NCBI RefSeq assembly: GCF_009856825.1
Contig: NZ_WVTD01000012.1
Span: 1 to 64,000 of the forward strand
Length of the DNA stretch: 64,000 nucleotides
Direction: 5' to 3'
Source: Novosphingobium silvae
GTDB taxonomy: Bacteria > Pseudomonadota > Alphaproteobacteria > Sphingomonadales > Sphingomonadaceae
The position numbers and the translations under genes were made by a program. Numbering within the stretch: the stretch's first letter is position 1; each line of letters begins with the position of its first letter. This document shows, in pieces, positions 7,327-16,247 of the stretch. Under the pieces are notes generated by a model, which saw nothing but the letters and a program-made list of their open reading frames with translations, had not been told where the DNA came from and made no database searches.

Positions 7327-8474
7327 TCTCTTCAAAAAACCTCTACATTGGGGCCGCACTCGGTCTGGTCCTCGCCGCCGGAACCGGCTTCGGCATTGCG
7401 CGCCTGACAGCGCCGACCGCCGAGGCACCTGTCACTAACGCGCAGGTGGCAGCCGGTCCGGTCGACACGGTCGCAATTACGGCCGATGGCATCGCCGAGT
7501 CCAAGATCGCTGTTGCGCCCGCTTCTGCGACGAGCCTCTCAGAGATCGTCCTCGCCAGTGCAACCGTCGGATCCACACCTGACAGTGAAGCGGTCCTGAC
7601 CGCTCGTGCAGCGGGCACGATTACCCGTATCTTCAAAAGGATCGGCGACGCAGTGCGCGCTGGCGAAACCGTAGCGCTGGTCGAAAGCCGCGATGCGTCA
7701 TCGATCTCCGCCGACCGCCGTGTCGCAGCTGCACGGACGACGCTTGCCGCGCGTCAGCTGGCCCGCGAGAAGTCGCTTCTTGCACAAGGGGTCTCCCCCC
7801 GGGCCGATTATGAAACCGCCGAGGCGTCGCTCGCGGTTGCGCGAGCCGAGCTGCAACAGGCCGACGCGGCGGCGCGCGCGGCACGCGTTTCCGGGGACGG
7901 GCGCTCCGTCGCCGTCGTGAGTTCGGTCTCCGGGCGCATTACCAGCGCGACCGCCAGCCTTGGATCCTACGTTCAGGCTGAAACCGAGCTCTTCCGCGCC
8001 GCAGACCCTCGCGGCATGCAAATCGAAGCCAGCGTCCCTGCGTCCGACGCCCAGCGGATCAGGCCTGGTGACCGCGTGGAACTCATCACCTCCGAGGGGA
8101 AGACCATAGCCGGCCGCGTTCGCTCGAGCACAGGGACGGTGGACGGCACCACCCGGCAGGCAACGATCATCATCGCGCCTGCGGGAGCGAGTGAAGCGAT
8201 CGCGCCAGGCCAGATGATTGAGGCCCGCATTTTTGCAAGCGGCCGAGGTGGCAGTGCCGGCGTCACGATCCCGCAGGAAGCGGTCCAGACGCTGGGGGGC
8301 CGGACAGTCGTCTTCGTGCGCACCTCAAAAGGCTTTGTCGCGCGCGATGTCCAGGTCTCGGGGCGCAGTGGCGGGATGGTCGCGATCGGCGCCGGCCTTG
8401 AGGCCAAAACGATGATCGCGACAACCAACGCCTTCCTTCTCAAGGCGGAACTCGAGAAGGAGACGGCGGAATGA
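7323..8474 (+). CDS. czcB: membrane-fusion protein CzcB (periplasmic adaptor)
   Basis: 383 aa. N-terminal membrane anchor (YIGAALGLVLAAGTGFGIA), then barrel-lipoyl-helical hairpin arrangement: GTITRIFKRIGDAVRAGE (lipoyl half), helical region about 120-190, SGRITSATASLGSYV (second lipoyl half) and beta-barrel to the end. Links CzcA and CzcC and can pass metal to the pump. Coupled to both neighbours by ATGA overlaps (7323 and 8471), giving fixed stoichiometry. Lacks the long His-rich N-terminal extension of Cupriavidus CzcB. Confidence 0.9.
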   Translation: MISSKNLYIGAALGLVLAAGTGFGIARLTAPTAEAPVTNAQVAAGPVDTVAITADGIAESKIAVAPASATSLSEIVLASATVGSTPDSEAVLTARAAGTITRIFKRIGDAVRAGETVALVESRDASSISADRRVAAARTTLAARQLAREKSLLAQGVSPRADYETAEASLAVARAELQQADAAARAARVSGDGRSVAVVSSVSGRITSATASLGSYVQAETELFRAADPRGMQIEASVPASDAQRIRPGDRVELITSEGKTIAGRVRSSTGTVDGTTRQATIIIAPAGASEAIAPGQMIEARIFASGRGGSAGVTIPQEAVQTLGGRTVVFVRTSKGFVARDVQVSGRSGGMVAIGAGLEAKTMIATTNAFLLKAELEKETAE

Positions 8475-11400
8475 TCGCGCGGATCCTCAGCCTTTCCGTC
8501 AAAATGCGATGGCTCATCGCCTTTCTGACGCTGCTGATCATTGCCTTCGGCGCCTGGCAGATCACCAAGCTGCCCATCGACGCCGTTCCTGATGTCACCA
8601 ATCGACAGGTCCAGATCAGCACATTTGCGCCGACGCTCGGACCCGTGGACATCGAGAAGCAGGTCACTTTCCCCGTCGAGACAGCGCTTGCGGGCATTCC
8701 AGGCCTGCAGATGACGCGGTCTTTCTCGCGCAACGGCTTCAGCCAGGTCACCGCGGTTTTCACGGATTCCACCGATATCTACTTCGCCCGGCAACAGGTG
8801 ACGGAACGGCTTGCCCAGGCCAAAGACAGCCTGCCGGTCGGGATCCAGCCCAATCTGGCGCCGCTCAGCACCGGCCTCGGCGAAATCTTCTTCTATTCCG
8901 TCGCCTTCCGTCACCCCGACGGCAAAGGCATCAAGACCGCCGATGGAAGGCCGGGCTGGCAATCTGACGGAAGCTATCTGACCCCCGAGGGCGAGCGCCT
9001 CACGACCGAACTCGCCAAGGCCGCCTATCTGCGTACCGTACAGGACTGGATCATCCGCCCCCAGATGCGCACCGTGCAAGGCGTTGCGGGGGTCGATTCC
9101 AACGGCGGCTATGTGAAACAATATCTGGTCGAGCCGAACCTCAATGCGCTTGCCAGCTATGGTCTCTCCATCATGGAGCTCGCTGACGCGCTCGAGCGCG
9201 CCAACCTTTCCGCAGGCTCCAACTATGTGCGCAGAGCTGGCGAAAGCTTCCTGGTGCGAGCCGATGCCCGCCTGAAATCGATCGACGACATCCAGGAAGC
9301 CGTGGTCGCCACGCGCGCAGGGGTGCCAGTGCGTGTGCGCGACGTCGGCGAAGTTGTCATCGGGGGCGCGGTGCGCACCGGATCGGGCAGTCGCATGGGC
9401 TCCGAGGCCGTGATCTCGACGATCCTCATGCTCGTCGGCGAAAACAGTCGCGTGGTAGCGACCCGGGTTGCCGACAAGCTTACCGACATCAACCGAGCTC
9501 TTCCGCCCGACGTCTTTGCCGAGCCGGTCTATAATCGCTCCAAGCTCGTTAATGCGACGATCTGGACGGTGGAGAAGAACCTTACCGAGGGCGCGTTGCT
9601 CGTCATCGTTGTGCTGTTCCTCCTTCTGGGGAACATCCGTGCCGCGCTTATCACCGCGGCCGTCATACCCATCACGATGCTGATGACGGCTTCAGGCATG
9701 AATGCGCTCGGCGTTTCGGGCAATCTGATGAGCCTTGGCGCCCTCGATTTTGGGCTCATCGTCGATGGCGCCGTCATCATTGTCGAAAACGCATTGCGGC
9801 GCCTGGCCGAGCGACAGGAGCACCAAGGGCGGTTGTTGACCCTTACAGAACGCATGGAGGAAACGCGCGAGGCCGCGCAGGAGATGGTCAGGCCCACCGT
9901 GTTCGGGCAGCTGATCATCTTCCTAGTCTTCGTGCCGCTCCTCACCTTCGAAGGCGTGGAGGGCAAGACGTTTTCGCCGATGGCGACGACGCTGATGCTT
10001 GCTCTCGCTTCGGCGTTCGTGCTCTCGATCACCTTCATACCGGCCATGATCGCGATCGTCGTAAAGGGCAGGGTGAGCGAAACCGAAGTGAAGCCGATCC
10101 GCTGGTTCAAGCGGAAGTACGCACCAATGCTCGACAACGCGGTCGCAAGGCCGATCCCGTTCGTGGCGAGCGGGATCGCCATTTTCGCCGCGTCGATCTT
10201 CTGCTTCGGGCTCCTGGGCGAGGAGTTTATGCCGCAGCTCGACGAAAAGGACATCACCGTCACCAACTTCCGAGTGCCGTCGGCATCGATCGATCAATCG
10301 ACGCAGATGCAGCTGCAGATTGAGAACGCGCTCAAAACCCTGCCCGAGGTCGAACTCGTCTTCTCGAAGAACGGCAATGCAGACCTTGGTACGGACCCGA
10401 TGCCGCCCAATGCCTCGGACACCTATGTCATCCCCAAGCCGCAGAGCCAGTGGCCTGCCGACGTTAAATCCAAAGAAGATATCCTCAGGCGCATCGAGGC
10501 GCGCATGAAGCCGCTGATCGGTAATCGCACCGAAATCCAGCAGCCCATACAAATGCGCTTTAACGAGCTCATCGCGGGCGTGCGCGCGGACGTCGCGGTC
10601 AAGCTCTATGGCGATGATCTCGATACCATGAGTGATCAGGCCCGCAAGATCGCGGCCGTTCTGCGCACCATACCGGGCGCCGGAGACGTCAGCGCCGAAC
10701 AGACCGATGGGGCGCCGACCTTTGACGTGAAAATCGACAGGCAAGCCGCAGCGCGTCATGGTCTTTCGGTTGAAGAAGTCGCCAATACCGTTGCGGCCGC
10801 GCTTGGTGGTCGCGAGGCCGGTCTGCTGTTCGAGGGGGATCGCCGGTTCTCGGTCGTCGTTCGCCTGCCTGACGCCAAGCGCGACGATCTGGAAACCCTT
10901 GGCTCCATACCGGTCATGCTGCCCCGCGAGGGCAGCGCGATCGCGCGCTCCATCCCGTTGCGGGAAGTTGCGCGGTTCAGCTATACGCAGGGTCTCAACC
11001 AGATCAGCCGCGAAGACGGCAAACGCATGGTGGTCGTGCAGGTCAATGTCCGGGGCCGCGACCTGGGCGGTTTCGTCACCGAGGCCCAACAGAAGATCGG
11101 TCAGATTGACCTTCCGCCAGGCATGTACACCGCCTGGGGCGGCACCTTCGAAAGTCTTCAGTCGGCACGGCTGCGGCTTCTGATCGTGATACCCATCTGC
11201 TTCGTTGCGATCTACGCTCTCCTCTATATGGCGCTTGGCGGTTTCGTTCCGGCCGCGATCGTTTTCAGCGCGGTGCCGATGGCGCTCGCTGGCGGGGTTT
11301 TCGCGCTGCTTGTGCGTGGCATTCCCTTTTCGATCACTGCGGCCGTTGGGTTCATAGCCCTTTCCGGCGTCGCTGTGCTCAATGGATTGGTGATGATGAG

Positions 11401-11704
11401 CGCCATTCGAAAGCATGGCGAGGAGGGCGTCGCGCCGATCGATGCTATAGTCATCGGCGCCATGGAACGGGTCCGTCCGGTGTTGATGACCGCTCTGGTC
11501 GCCAGCCTCGGCTTCGTGCCCATGGCCCTTGCTACCGGCACGGGCGCCGAGGTGCAGCGACCGCTAGCGACCGTCGTCATCGGCGGCCTCATCACCTCGA
11601 CCGCGCTGACCCTTCTGGTCCTGCCGGCGATCGCTGCCCTGGCAGCGCGTTGGAGGCCGAGGCCGAAGCCCGTCGAGGTGGTCGCAGCGGTTCAACCGAG
11701 CTGA
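8471..11704 (+). CDS. czcA: heavy-metal RND efflux pump CzcA/CnrA type
   Basis: 1077 aa, full length for HME-RND proteins, with TM1, a large periplasmic domain, a TM2-6 cluster, a second periplasmic domain and TM7-12. The TM4 motif DFGLIVDGAVIIVEN (about residues 424-438) is the divalent-cation (Zn/Co/Cd/Ni) signature, not the Cu/Ag type. LPIDAVPDVTN near the N-terminus is also typical. Proton-driven export from periplasm or cytoplasm through CzcBC. The company of HupE, anchor protein, DUF6488 and a DmeR-like regulator points to Ni/Co more than Zn/Cd. A diverged second copy is at 47813-51043. Confidence 0.93.
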   Translation: MIARILSLSVKMRWLIAFLTLLIIAFGAWQITKLPIDAVPDVTNRQVQISTFAPTLGPVDIEKQVTFPVETALAGIPGLQMTRSFSRNGFSQVTAVFTDSTDIYFARQQVTERLAQAKDSLPVGIQPNLAPLSTGLGEIFFYSVAFRHPDGKGIKTADGRPGWQSDGSYLTPEGERLTTELAKAAYLRTVQDWIIRPQMRTVQGVAGVDSNGGYVKQYLVEPNLNALASYGLSIMELADALERANLSAGSNYVRRAGESFLVRADARLKSIDDIQEAVVATRAGVPVRVRDVGEVVIGGAVRTGSGSRMGSEAVISTILMLVGENSRVVATRVADKLTDINRALPPDVFAEPVYNRSKLVNATIWTVEKNLTEGALLVIVVLFLLLGNIRAALITAAVIPITMLMTASGMNALGVSGNLMSLGALDFGLIVDGAVIIVENALRRLAERQEHQGRLLTLTERMEETREAAQEMVRPTVFGQLIIFLVFVPLLTFEGVEGKTFSPMATTLMLALASAFVLSITFIPAMIAIVVKGRVSETEVKPIRWFKRKYAPMLDNAVARPIPFVASGIAIFAASIFCFGLLGEEFMPQLDEKDITVTNFRVPSASIDQSTQMQLQIENALKTLPEVELVFSKNGNADLGTDPMPPNASDTYVIPKPQSQWPADVKSKEDILRRIEARMKPLIGNRTEIQQPIQMRFNELIAGVRADVAVKLYGDDLDTMSDQARKIAAVLRTIPGAGDVSAEQTDGAPTFDVKIDRQAAARHGLSVEEVANTVAAALGGREAGLLFEGDRRFSVVVRLPDAKRDDLETLGSIPVMLPREGSAIARSIPLREVARFSYTQGLNQISREDGKRMVVVQVNVRGRDLGGFVTEAQQKIGQIDLPPGMYTAWGGTFESLQSARLRLLIVIPICFVAIYALLYMALGGFVPAAIVFSAVPMALAGGVFALLVRGIPFSITAAVGFIALSGVAVLNGLVMMSAIRKHGEEGVAPIDAIVIGAMERVRPVLMTALVASLGFVPMALATGTGAEVQRPLATVVIGGLITSTALTLLVLPAIAALAARWRPRPKPVEVVAAVQPS

Positions 11705-11829
11705 TCGAGGCTGGGCGGGCCCACTGTCAGCGGCCCGCTGCTCCCGGCGCCGCTCGCCCCACCCTTCCAACACACCCGACGCAACCGGCTGGCAGCAGCC
11801 GGATGCGGCCGGGCGAAAGGTTACCGACC

Positions 11830-12156
11830 ATGCGTTTGGTTAGACTTCTGACGTACTTCATCGCAGCAAGCCTGCTCGCGTCGCATGGCTCGCCAACATT
11901 TTCGGCTGATCACCGTCATAGTCAGCGCGCGGTCGGCTGCCACCACGTCCACTTAGCCACTCGCCATCAGGACGCAGCCTCAGATCAGCAGGAAGACCCC
12001 GGCATAGCCCATGTCCATCAGGTTGCGGATCAGGTGGGTAGCCTATGCTTTGACGAGGTGCGGCTGCAATCGACGGTCTGCGTCGAGCGTGCTGATCAAA
12101 TCGCTCCAGCCTCCATGAGGCTGCCGCCGCTGCTTCAGCCCCCGAGAAATGCCTGA
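11830..12156 (+). CDS. small His-rich secreted protein after czcA
   Basis: 108 aa from ATG 11830. Signal peptide RLVRLLTYFIAASLLASHGSPTFSA (about 1-27), then a His-rich stretch (DHRHSQ, CHHVHLATRH, AHVHQ) and two Cys. The end (SLCFDEVRLQSTVCVERAD) looks folded. The longer in-frame start at 11650 lies inside czcA and is unlikely. Position between czcA and hupE and the His content suggest a periplasmic metal-binding accessory. No family recognised. Confidence 0.5.
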   Translation: MRLVRLLTYFIAASLLASHGSPTFSADHRHSQRAVGCHHVHLATRHQDAASDQQEDPGIAHVHQVADQVGSLCFDEVRLQSTVCVERADQIAPASMRLPPLLQPPRNA

Positions 12157-12230
12157 TCAAGGCATTTCGCGACCCGCATCCCACAAAGACGGCGGAAACA
12201 CGACATCGAGCGCTCCTGGCGGGCGCCAAA

Positions 12231-12959
12231 ATGGACTTCATTATCATGAAACTGAAACTGGCCAGACCAGCGGCGCCCGTCGCTGCAGTCCTGCTGGCCC
12301 TTTCCTTCTGCCTCACCAGCGCAGCCATCGCGCACGGCGTTGCAGAAGGCGACAAGGGCTATATCGAGCAGACCACCGGTCCGCAGATCGGCGCATTCCT
12401 CTATCTGGGCGCCAAGCACATGGTCACGGGATATGACCATCTGCTCTTCCTCTTCGGCGTAATCTTCTTCCTCTATCGTCTCAAGGAGGTCGCCTCTTAC
12501 GTCACGCTGTTCGCGATCGGGCATAGTACGACGCTGATCGCCGGGGTCGTACTTGGAACCCATGTCAGCGCCTATCTCGTCGACGCCGTTATCGGTCTGT
12601 CCGTCGTCTACAAAGCGATGGACAATATGGGCGCGTTCCAGCGATGGTTCGGCCTTCAGCCGAACACGAAAATCGCCGTTCTGGTGTTCGGGTTTTTCCA
12701 CGGATTTGGTCTTGCGACAAAGCTCCAGGACTTCTCGCTCTCGTCCGACGGGCTGATCGCAAACCTTCTTGCCTTCAACGTGGGCGTGGAGATGGGACAG
12801 ATCCTGGCACTCTCCGCCATCCTGATCCTCATGGGATACTGGCGGCGCACCGCCAGCTTCAACCGCAACGCCTTTGCCGCCAACACTGTCCTCATGACGG
12901 CCGGCTTCCTTCTCACCGGCTACCAGCTCGCCGGCTACTTCATCGGAGATCCCGCATGA
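12231..12959 (+). CDS. HupE/UreJ-family membrane protein
   Basis: 242 aa. Signal peptide to about AIAHG, then 6-7 TM helices with family motifs KHMVTGYDHLLFLFGVIFFL, FAIGHSTTLIAG and FFHGFGLATKL; the His/Asp residues in these helices are the predicted metal path. HupE/UreJ proteins move Ni(II), often associated with hydrogenase or urease, but here the gene follows czcCBA and so more likely serves metal homeostasis or resistance. ATG 12246 (MKLKLARP) is an alternative start. Stop overlaps the next start (ATGA at 12956). Confidence 0.85.
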   Translation: MDFIIMKLKLARPAAPVAAVLLALSFCLTSAAIAHGVAEGDKGYIEQTTGPQIGAFLYLGAKHMVTGYDHLLFLFGVIFFLYRLKEVASYVTLFAIGHSTTLIAGVVLGTHVSAYLVDAVIGLSVVYKAMDNMGAFQRWFGLQPNTKIAVLVFGFFHGFGLATKLQDFSLSSDGLIANLLAFNVGVEMGQILALSAILILMGYWRRTASFNRNAFAANTVLMTAGFLLTGYQLAGYFIGDPA

Positions 12960-13555
12960 CCCGTCCCCACACCCCGCAACCCGGTGAACTGCCAAGCCTT
13001 GGCCAGCTCAATCGAGCGACACTGATCGCCCTTGGCGCTGCGGCCGCTCTTCTGGTGACCATCGTTCTTCCCGCCGAGTATGGCTACGATCCAACCGGCG
13101 TAGGCGGAATGCTTGGCCTTACCGAGATGGGAAAGGTGAAGCAGGCGGAGCACCGGGATGAAGCACCTGCGACAAAACCCGCGCTGCCTGTGCCGGCGAC
13201 TCCGGAGCAGGCCCAGGCGTCGCGCCCTGTCGGCCAACCGGTCACCGTGTCGCTGACGCTCAAACCCAATGAGGGCCGCGAGGTCAAAGCCACGATGAAG
13301 GCAGGAGAAGCCCTCGTCTATCGTTGGCACACCGATGGCGCGGAGGTTCGCTTCGAGCTGCATGGCGAGGAGTTTGGTGCGCCTGCGGACCAGTATTCCA
13401 GCTATGAGAAGGGGACCGCCGCCAAGGCCGACGGCTCATTCCGCGCGCCTTTCGACGGCACGCATGGCTGGTACTGGCGCAACCGCACCGACAAGCCCGT
13501 CACCATCACGGTGACCGCTACCGGCGAATTCTCCAGCTTTGCTGCCAAGCCCTGA
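12956..13555 (+). CDS. membrane-anchored periplasmic protein of czc cluster (transmembrane anchor protein)
   Basis: 199 aa from ATG 12956, overlapping hupE by ATGA. One TM helix at about 20-40 (LIALGAAAALLVTIVLP), an Ala/Pro linker, and a beta-rich periplasmic domain ending in GWYWRNRTDKPVTITVTATG. Found with HupE and czc operons in sphingomonads under the name transmembrane anchor protein; function unknown. The C-terminal half resembles the 153-aa protein at 45170-45631 (W-W-N-R...P-V/I...EG-F pattern), suggesting a small family linked to both metal blocks. Confidence 0.75.
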   Translation: MTRPHTPQPGELPSLGQLNRATLIALGAAAALLVTIVLPAEYGYDPTGVGGMLGLTEMGKVKQAEHRDEAPATKPALPVPATPEQAQASRPVGQPVTVSLTLKPNEGREVKATMKAGEALVYRWHTDGAEVRFELHGEEFGAPADQYSSYEKGTAAKADGSFRAPFDGTHGWYWRNRTDKPVTITVTATGEFSSFAAKP

Positions 13556-13574
13556 ACGGTTGAAAGGAACAGAG

Positions 13575-13898
13575 ATGTATAAGCTCCTCATCGCCTTTGC
13601 CGCGACCCTTATGTCGGCGACCGGCGCACTTGCGCACGGCGATCATGACGACCAGGCAGAGCGCTCCGTTGAACAGGTCGCCAGAGACAATGTCGTCAAG
13701 TTGGTGACGAAAGGGCAACTTGCCCCAAGTTGGTCAAAGGCCAAGGTACTCAGTGTTACGTCGCGCATGCGGGGTGGCGCCCGGCAGGACGTGGTGACCT
13801 TGCGCAACAACGCCGAAGTTCAGGCATCGCGCAAGACGCTCTTCATCGTCCTGGCCGCAGACCGCAGCCTGATTTCATCGAGCCATAAGCTTCAGTGA
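13575..13898 (+). CDS. DUF6488 family periplasmic protein
   Basis: 107 aa from ATG 13575 with AAAGGAAC as ribosome-binding region. Signal peptide MYKLLIAFAATLMSATGALA, then HGDHDD at the mature N-terminus, a likely metal-binding start. The remainder (VARDNVVKLVTKGQLAPSW, ARQDVVTLRN) matches DUF6488, which follows czc/hupE genes in proteobacteria. Last gene of the operon, followed by a strong hairpin at 13905-13932. Confidence 0.7.
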   Translation: MYKLLIAFAATLMSATGALAHGDHDDQAERSVEQVARDNVVKLVTKGQLAPSWSKAKVLSVTSRMRGGARQDVVTLRNNAEVQASRKTLFIVLAADRSLISSSHKLQ

Positions 13899-13904
13899 TG
13901 AGTC

Positions 13905-13932
13905 TGGGCGCGGTTCGTCAGAATCGCGCCCA
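13905..13932 (+). terminator. hairpin terminator of czc-hupE operon
   Basis: 11-bp stem TGGGCGCGGTT / AATCGCGCCCA (one G.T pair) with a 6-nt loop, 7 nt after the DUF6488 stop. No strong T tract follows, so termination efficiency is uncertain. Confidence 0.6.
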
Positions 13933-14049
13933 GCTTCAGGTTCTGACATGCATGGGGTTTGCATGAATTGCCGGAACCACTGCGTGGGGGAGCCGACCAG
14001 ACGCTTCTGACCTGCCTATTGCGAAGAGCGGCCAAGGAGAGGGGCCGAT

Positions 14050-14466
14050 ATGCTCACACAACTCTGGCGTTCAGCTGATGTCTGTGGTTTCTATTCGCCA
14101 GCATCAAACCTTATTGGCAGTCTACCCGCGATGAAAGATAGTCCGAGCAAGCGTATAGCTGAAAGCAGCTCATACCCCGATTGCGTAAGATATCATCCCG
14201 AGAACAACTCGACGATCTTTGCAGTGACGAACGATGATGGCGACGTCGTCGCCGTTCATGAAGTCTTCTTGTCCTCCGATGCTCGGGAAATTGGTCGACG
14301 TACGACCGGCCTGCCAGAGGAGGGTTTCGTGCGCTTTCGCGGGGTTGGCCCAGCCACAATCGTAAAGGACGAGCCGGAAGAAGGCATGCGCTTATGGGCT
14401 GACACAGGCGGGGAAGTCTGGGTCGACGTGACCGGAATTCCGGACAGTGCGAGCGCCGCGAATTGA
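14050..14466 (+). CDS. small protein resembling a DUF7146/Toprim-primase fragment
   Basis: 138 aa. The core VRYHPENNSTIFAVTNDDG then VAVHEVFLSSDAREIGRR resembles the middle region of plasmid primase-like proteins (DUF7146: HP..., AlVA.vrd.dG.v.a.hrT.L), but the downstream catalytic Toprim motifs (E..D.D) are missing and no N-terminal zinc finger is present. It is either a remnant or a stand-alone small domain. A GGAGAGGGG ribosome-binding region lies at 14036-14044 before the ATG. Base composition is slightly lower in GC than its neighbours. Confidence in translation is moderate. Confidence 0.45.
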   Translation: MLTQLWRSADVCGFYSPASNLIGSLPAMKDSPSKRIAESSSYPDCVRYHPENNSTIFAVTNDDGDVVAVHEVFLSSDAREIGRRTTGLPEEGFVRFRGVGPATIVKDEPEEGMRLWADTGGEVWVDVTGIPDSASAAN

Positions 14467-14976
14467 ACATGGTCAATTCGTGTGTGATGGATGCTTGCCG
14501 ATCAGGCAATTTGTAGCGCCATCAGTGAGATCACTCTGATTACGCCCAGTTGGCAATTGGCCATACTGAGCAGGCAGCAGCTAGTGTCCATGTCGGTACA
14601 GCTCACCTCGGCATCGCCGTACTCTCGGCTCTGATGGTTTCGCCGGCGATCACAGCAGGCATTCTGCATGTCGGCCCTATCGACTTCCAGCCTCACCCGT
14701 TCTTCAGCTGAGGCACAAGAAACGCCCCGGGATCAGGGCTGCAGACGCGATGCCGGACCTGATCATCTCATAACAGCGATAGGTCACGCGCGCCGCTATT
14801 CCATAGCGGCCTGCCCTGAAGGCTCTGTTCCACGACCGGGTCACCCATCGCCGCGGAAGGCGCGGCGATGATGGGGCGCGTGCGCGCCCGCCCGGCGAAA
14901 TGCCGGGGAGAGGAGGGGGAAAGGATGAAGTGTCTCGGACAAGGGGTTCGAGAGCAACAAGTCCTGGAGAAGTCCC
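14467..14976. other. intergenic stretch with hairpin, no supported gene
   Basis: About 510 bp with no convincing gene on either strand. It holds a perfect 10-bp hairpin at 14846-14870 (arms CATCGCCGCG / CGCGGCGATG, loop GAAGG) and purine-rich sequence (GGGGAGAGGAGGGGG) in the last 100 nt, probably part of the DUF736 leader. Confidence 0.5.
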
Positions 14977-15537
14977 ATGAACATCGGTTCGATCAAGCAG
15001 AACGAAGCTGGCATCTTCATTGGCCGCGTGTCGACCCTCACGGTCTCGGTCACGGTGGCCCTGCGCGAAGTGCGCAGCAACAATCCCCGCGCGCCCCGCT
15101 ACGAAATCCACGCCCTCAACACGGTGTCGCGCGCCTGGGTGCAGGTCGGTGCGCTGTTCGAACTCACCGCCCGCGAGACCGGCGAGGCCTTCCTCAACGG
15201 CAAGATCGACGATCCCAGCCTGGCGCAACCGCTCTACATTTCGGCCTTCCGCCAGGAAGACGGCTCCTACAACATCGTCTGGCAACGCCCGCAGCGCCGC
15301 CGCGACGTGACGGCCGCAATGGCGCCGAAGGACAATGAGGAGGGACTGCCGCCACTGCCGGGCATGGAAGACGCCGGAACCGCGCAGGACGCGCCGTCGG
15401 GTGGTGCTCCGGCAGGTGACGGCCTGGGCGAATCCACCGCCGAAGAGTTCGGCGGCGCTCCGGCCGGGGCAGCGCGCGGGCGCGGTCGGCGCGGCGCTGC
15501 AAGCGAAGAGGTCCGCGAGCCCGACATGGCTCAGTAA
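14977..15537 (+). CDS. DUF736 family protein
   Basis: 186 aa. Residues 1-105 (MNIGSIKQNEAGIFIGRVSTL, APRYEIHALN, GAFFELTAR-like region, YISAFRQEDGSYNIVWQRP) are a full DUF736 domain, a beta-rich family almost confined to plasmids and ICEs of Alpha- and Gammaproteobacteria, function unknown. The C-terminal about 80 residues are a low-complexity Gly/Ala/Pro/Glu tail, longer than usual. Often located near conjugation and partition genes, consistent with the SSB and relaxase downstream. A strong terminator follows. Confidence 0.88.
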   Translation: MNIGSIKQNEAGIFIGRVSTLTVSVTVALREVRSNNPRAPRYEIHALNTVSRAWVQVGALFELTARETGEAFLNGKIDDPSLAQPLYISAFRQEDGSYNIVWQRPQRRRDVTAAMAPKDNEEGLPPLPGMEDAGTAQDAPSGGAPAGDGLGESTAEEFGGAPAGAARGRGRRGAASEEVREPDMAQ

Positions 15538-15560
15538 CGCCCAGCTTCAGGTCCGGGACG

Positions 15561-15599
15561 ACAGGGTCCGCTTCGCATCTCCCGCGAAGCGGGCCCTGT
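15561..15599. terminator. strong bidirectional terminator between convergent genes
   Basis: 16-bp stem (15561-15576 with 15584-15599, one G.T pair) and a 7-nt loop, located between the DUF736 gene (+) and the HEPN gene (-), both ending nearby. Serves both directions. Confidence 0.8.
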
Positions 15600-15605
15600 T
15601 CGTCT

Positions 15606-16247
15606 TCAGCTGTCTCGCGTCGTCTGGTCGTCGTTCGGTCCCGGTGCCCAGCCGGTGCTGGAGAGCGTCTCCAGATCTGCGCGCAGTGCGGCGCGGGCTT
15701 CGCGCTCAAGATGGCGGAAGGCCCAGCCCATATCGAGCATTTCGCGCAGGATCCGCGCAATGAGCTGGCCAATCGCGGGCACGCCGCTCACCTCGAGCGA
15801 CCATCCCATTGGTTCGAAATGGACGAACTGGTTGCGGACCTCATCGTGGATGCGTCGAAGCCAGGCGAGTTCGGCATCACTCAGGGTCACCCCGGTCTCA
15901 TTCGAGCGATCACCCGCAGAATGGGGTTTGCGTATCGCCTTCAGCAAGTCCGGTAGCGCCATCAGATAGGTCTTGGGCTGTTTGACCGTTGGATCGTCCC
16001 GCAAGGCCGCGAAATAATCGATCCATTCACCCGCATTGCGCTCGGTCACGGCTCCGATCGGCGCGGCCGTTGTCGTGAGGTGACACACACAAGCGCCCTG
16101 AAGCGCCGAATGCAGCGCGAGCAGCACCCATTTCCAGGCTTGCGGATCCTCCTGCGCGAAAATGGCGGCCCGCAACGCATGGCGGATCGAGCCTGCCACG
16201 TCCTCGGCCTCGTCGACCGAGACCCATTGCCCCTCGTTTTCCGGCAT
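15606..16247 (-). CDS. HEPN-like protein partnered with HNH nuclease
   Basis: 213 aa from ATG 16247, which overlaps the stop of the HNH gene as ATGA, so the two are translationally coupled. Mostly helical. RNQFVH at residues 138-143 is an Rx4H motif in a helical context (WLRRIHDEVRNQFVHFEP), the hallmark of HEPN ribonuclease-type domains; family membership by motif only. HEPN proteins often act as toxins or RNases in defence and toxin-antitoxin loci. No signal peptide or TM. With the upstream HNH protein it forms a compact two-gene minus-strand unit, a plausible uncharacterised defence pair. Confidence 0.65.
   Translation of the reverse strand: MPENEGQWVSVDEAEDVAGSIRHALRAAIFAQEDPQAWKWVLLALHSALQGACVCHLTTTAAPIGAVTERNAGEWIDYFAALRDDPTVKQPKTYLMALPDLLKAIRKPHSAGDRSNETGVTLSDAELAWLRRIHDEVRNQFVHFEPMGWSLEVSGVPAIGQLIARILREMLDMGWAFRHLEREARAALRADLETLSSTGWAPGPNDDQTTRDS

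Noticed and set aside
7973..9121. Long minus-strand frame over czcB and czcA
   Set aside because: Antisense shadow of GC-rich coding sequence; the plus strand has clear czc family motifs.
9923..11416. Very long minus-strand frame (497 aa) inside czcA
   Set aside because: Antisense to a full-length RND pump with conserved motifs; such frames are common in high-GC genes.
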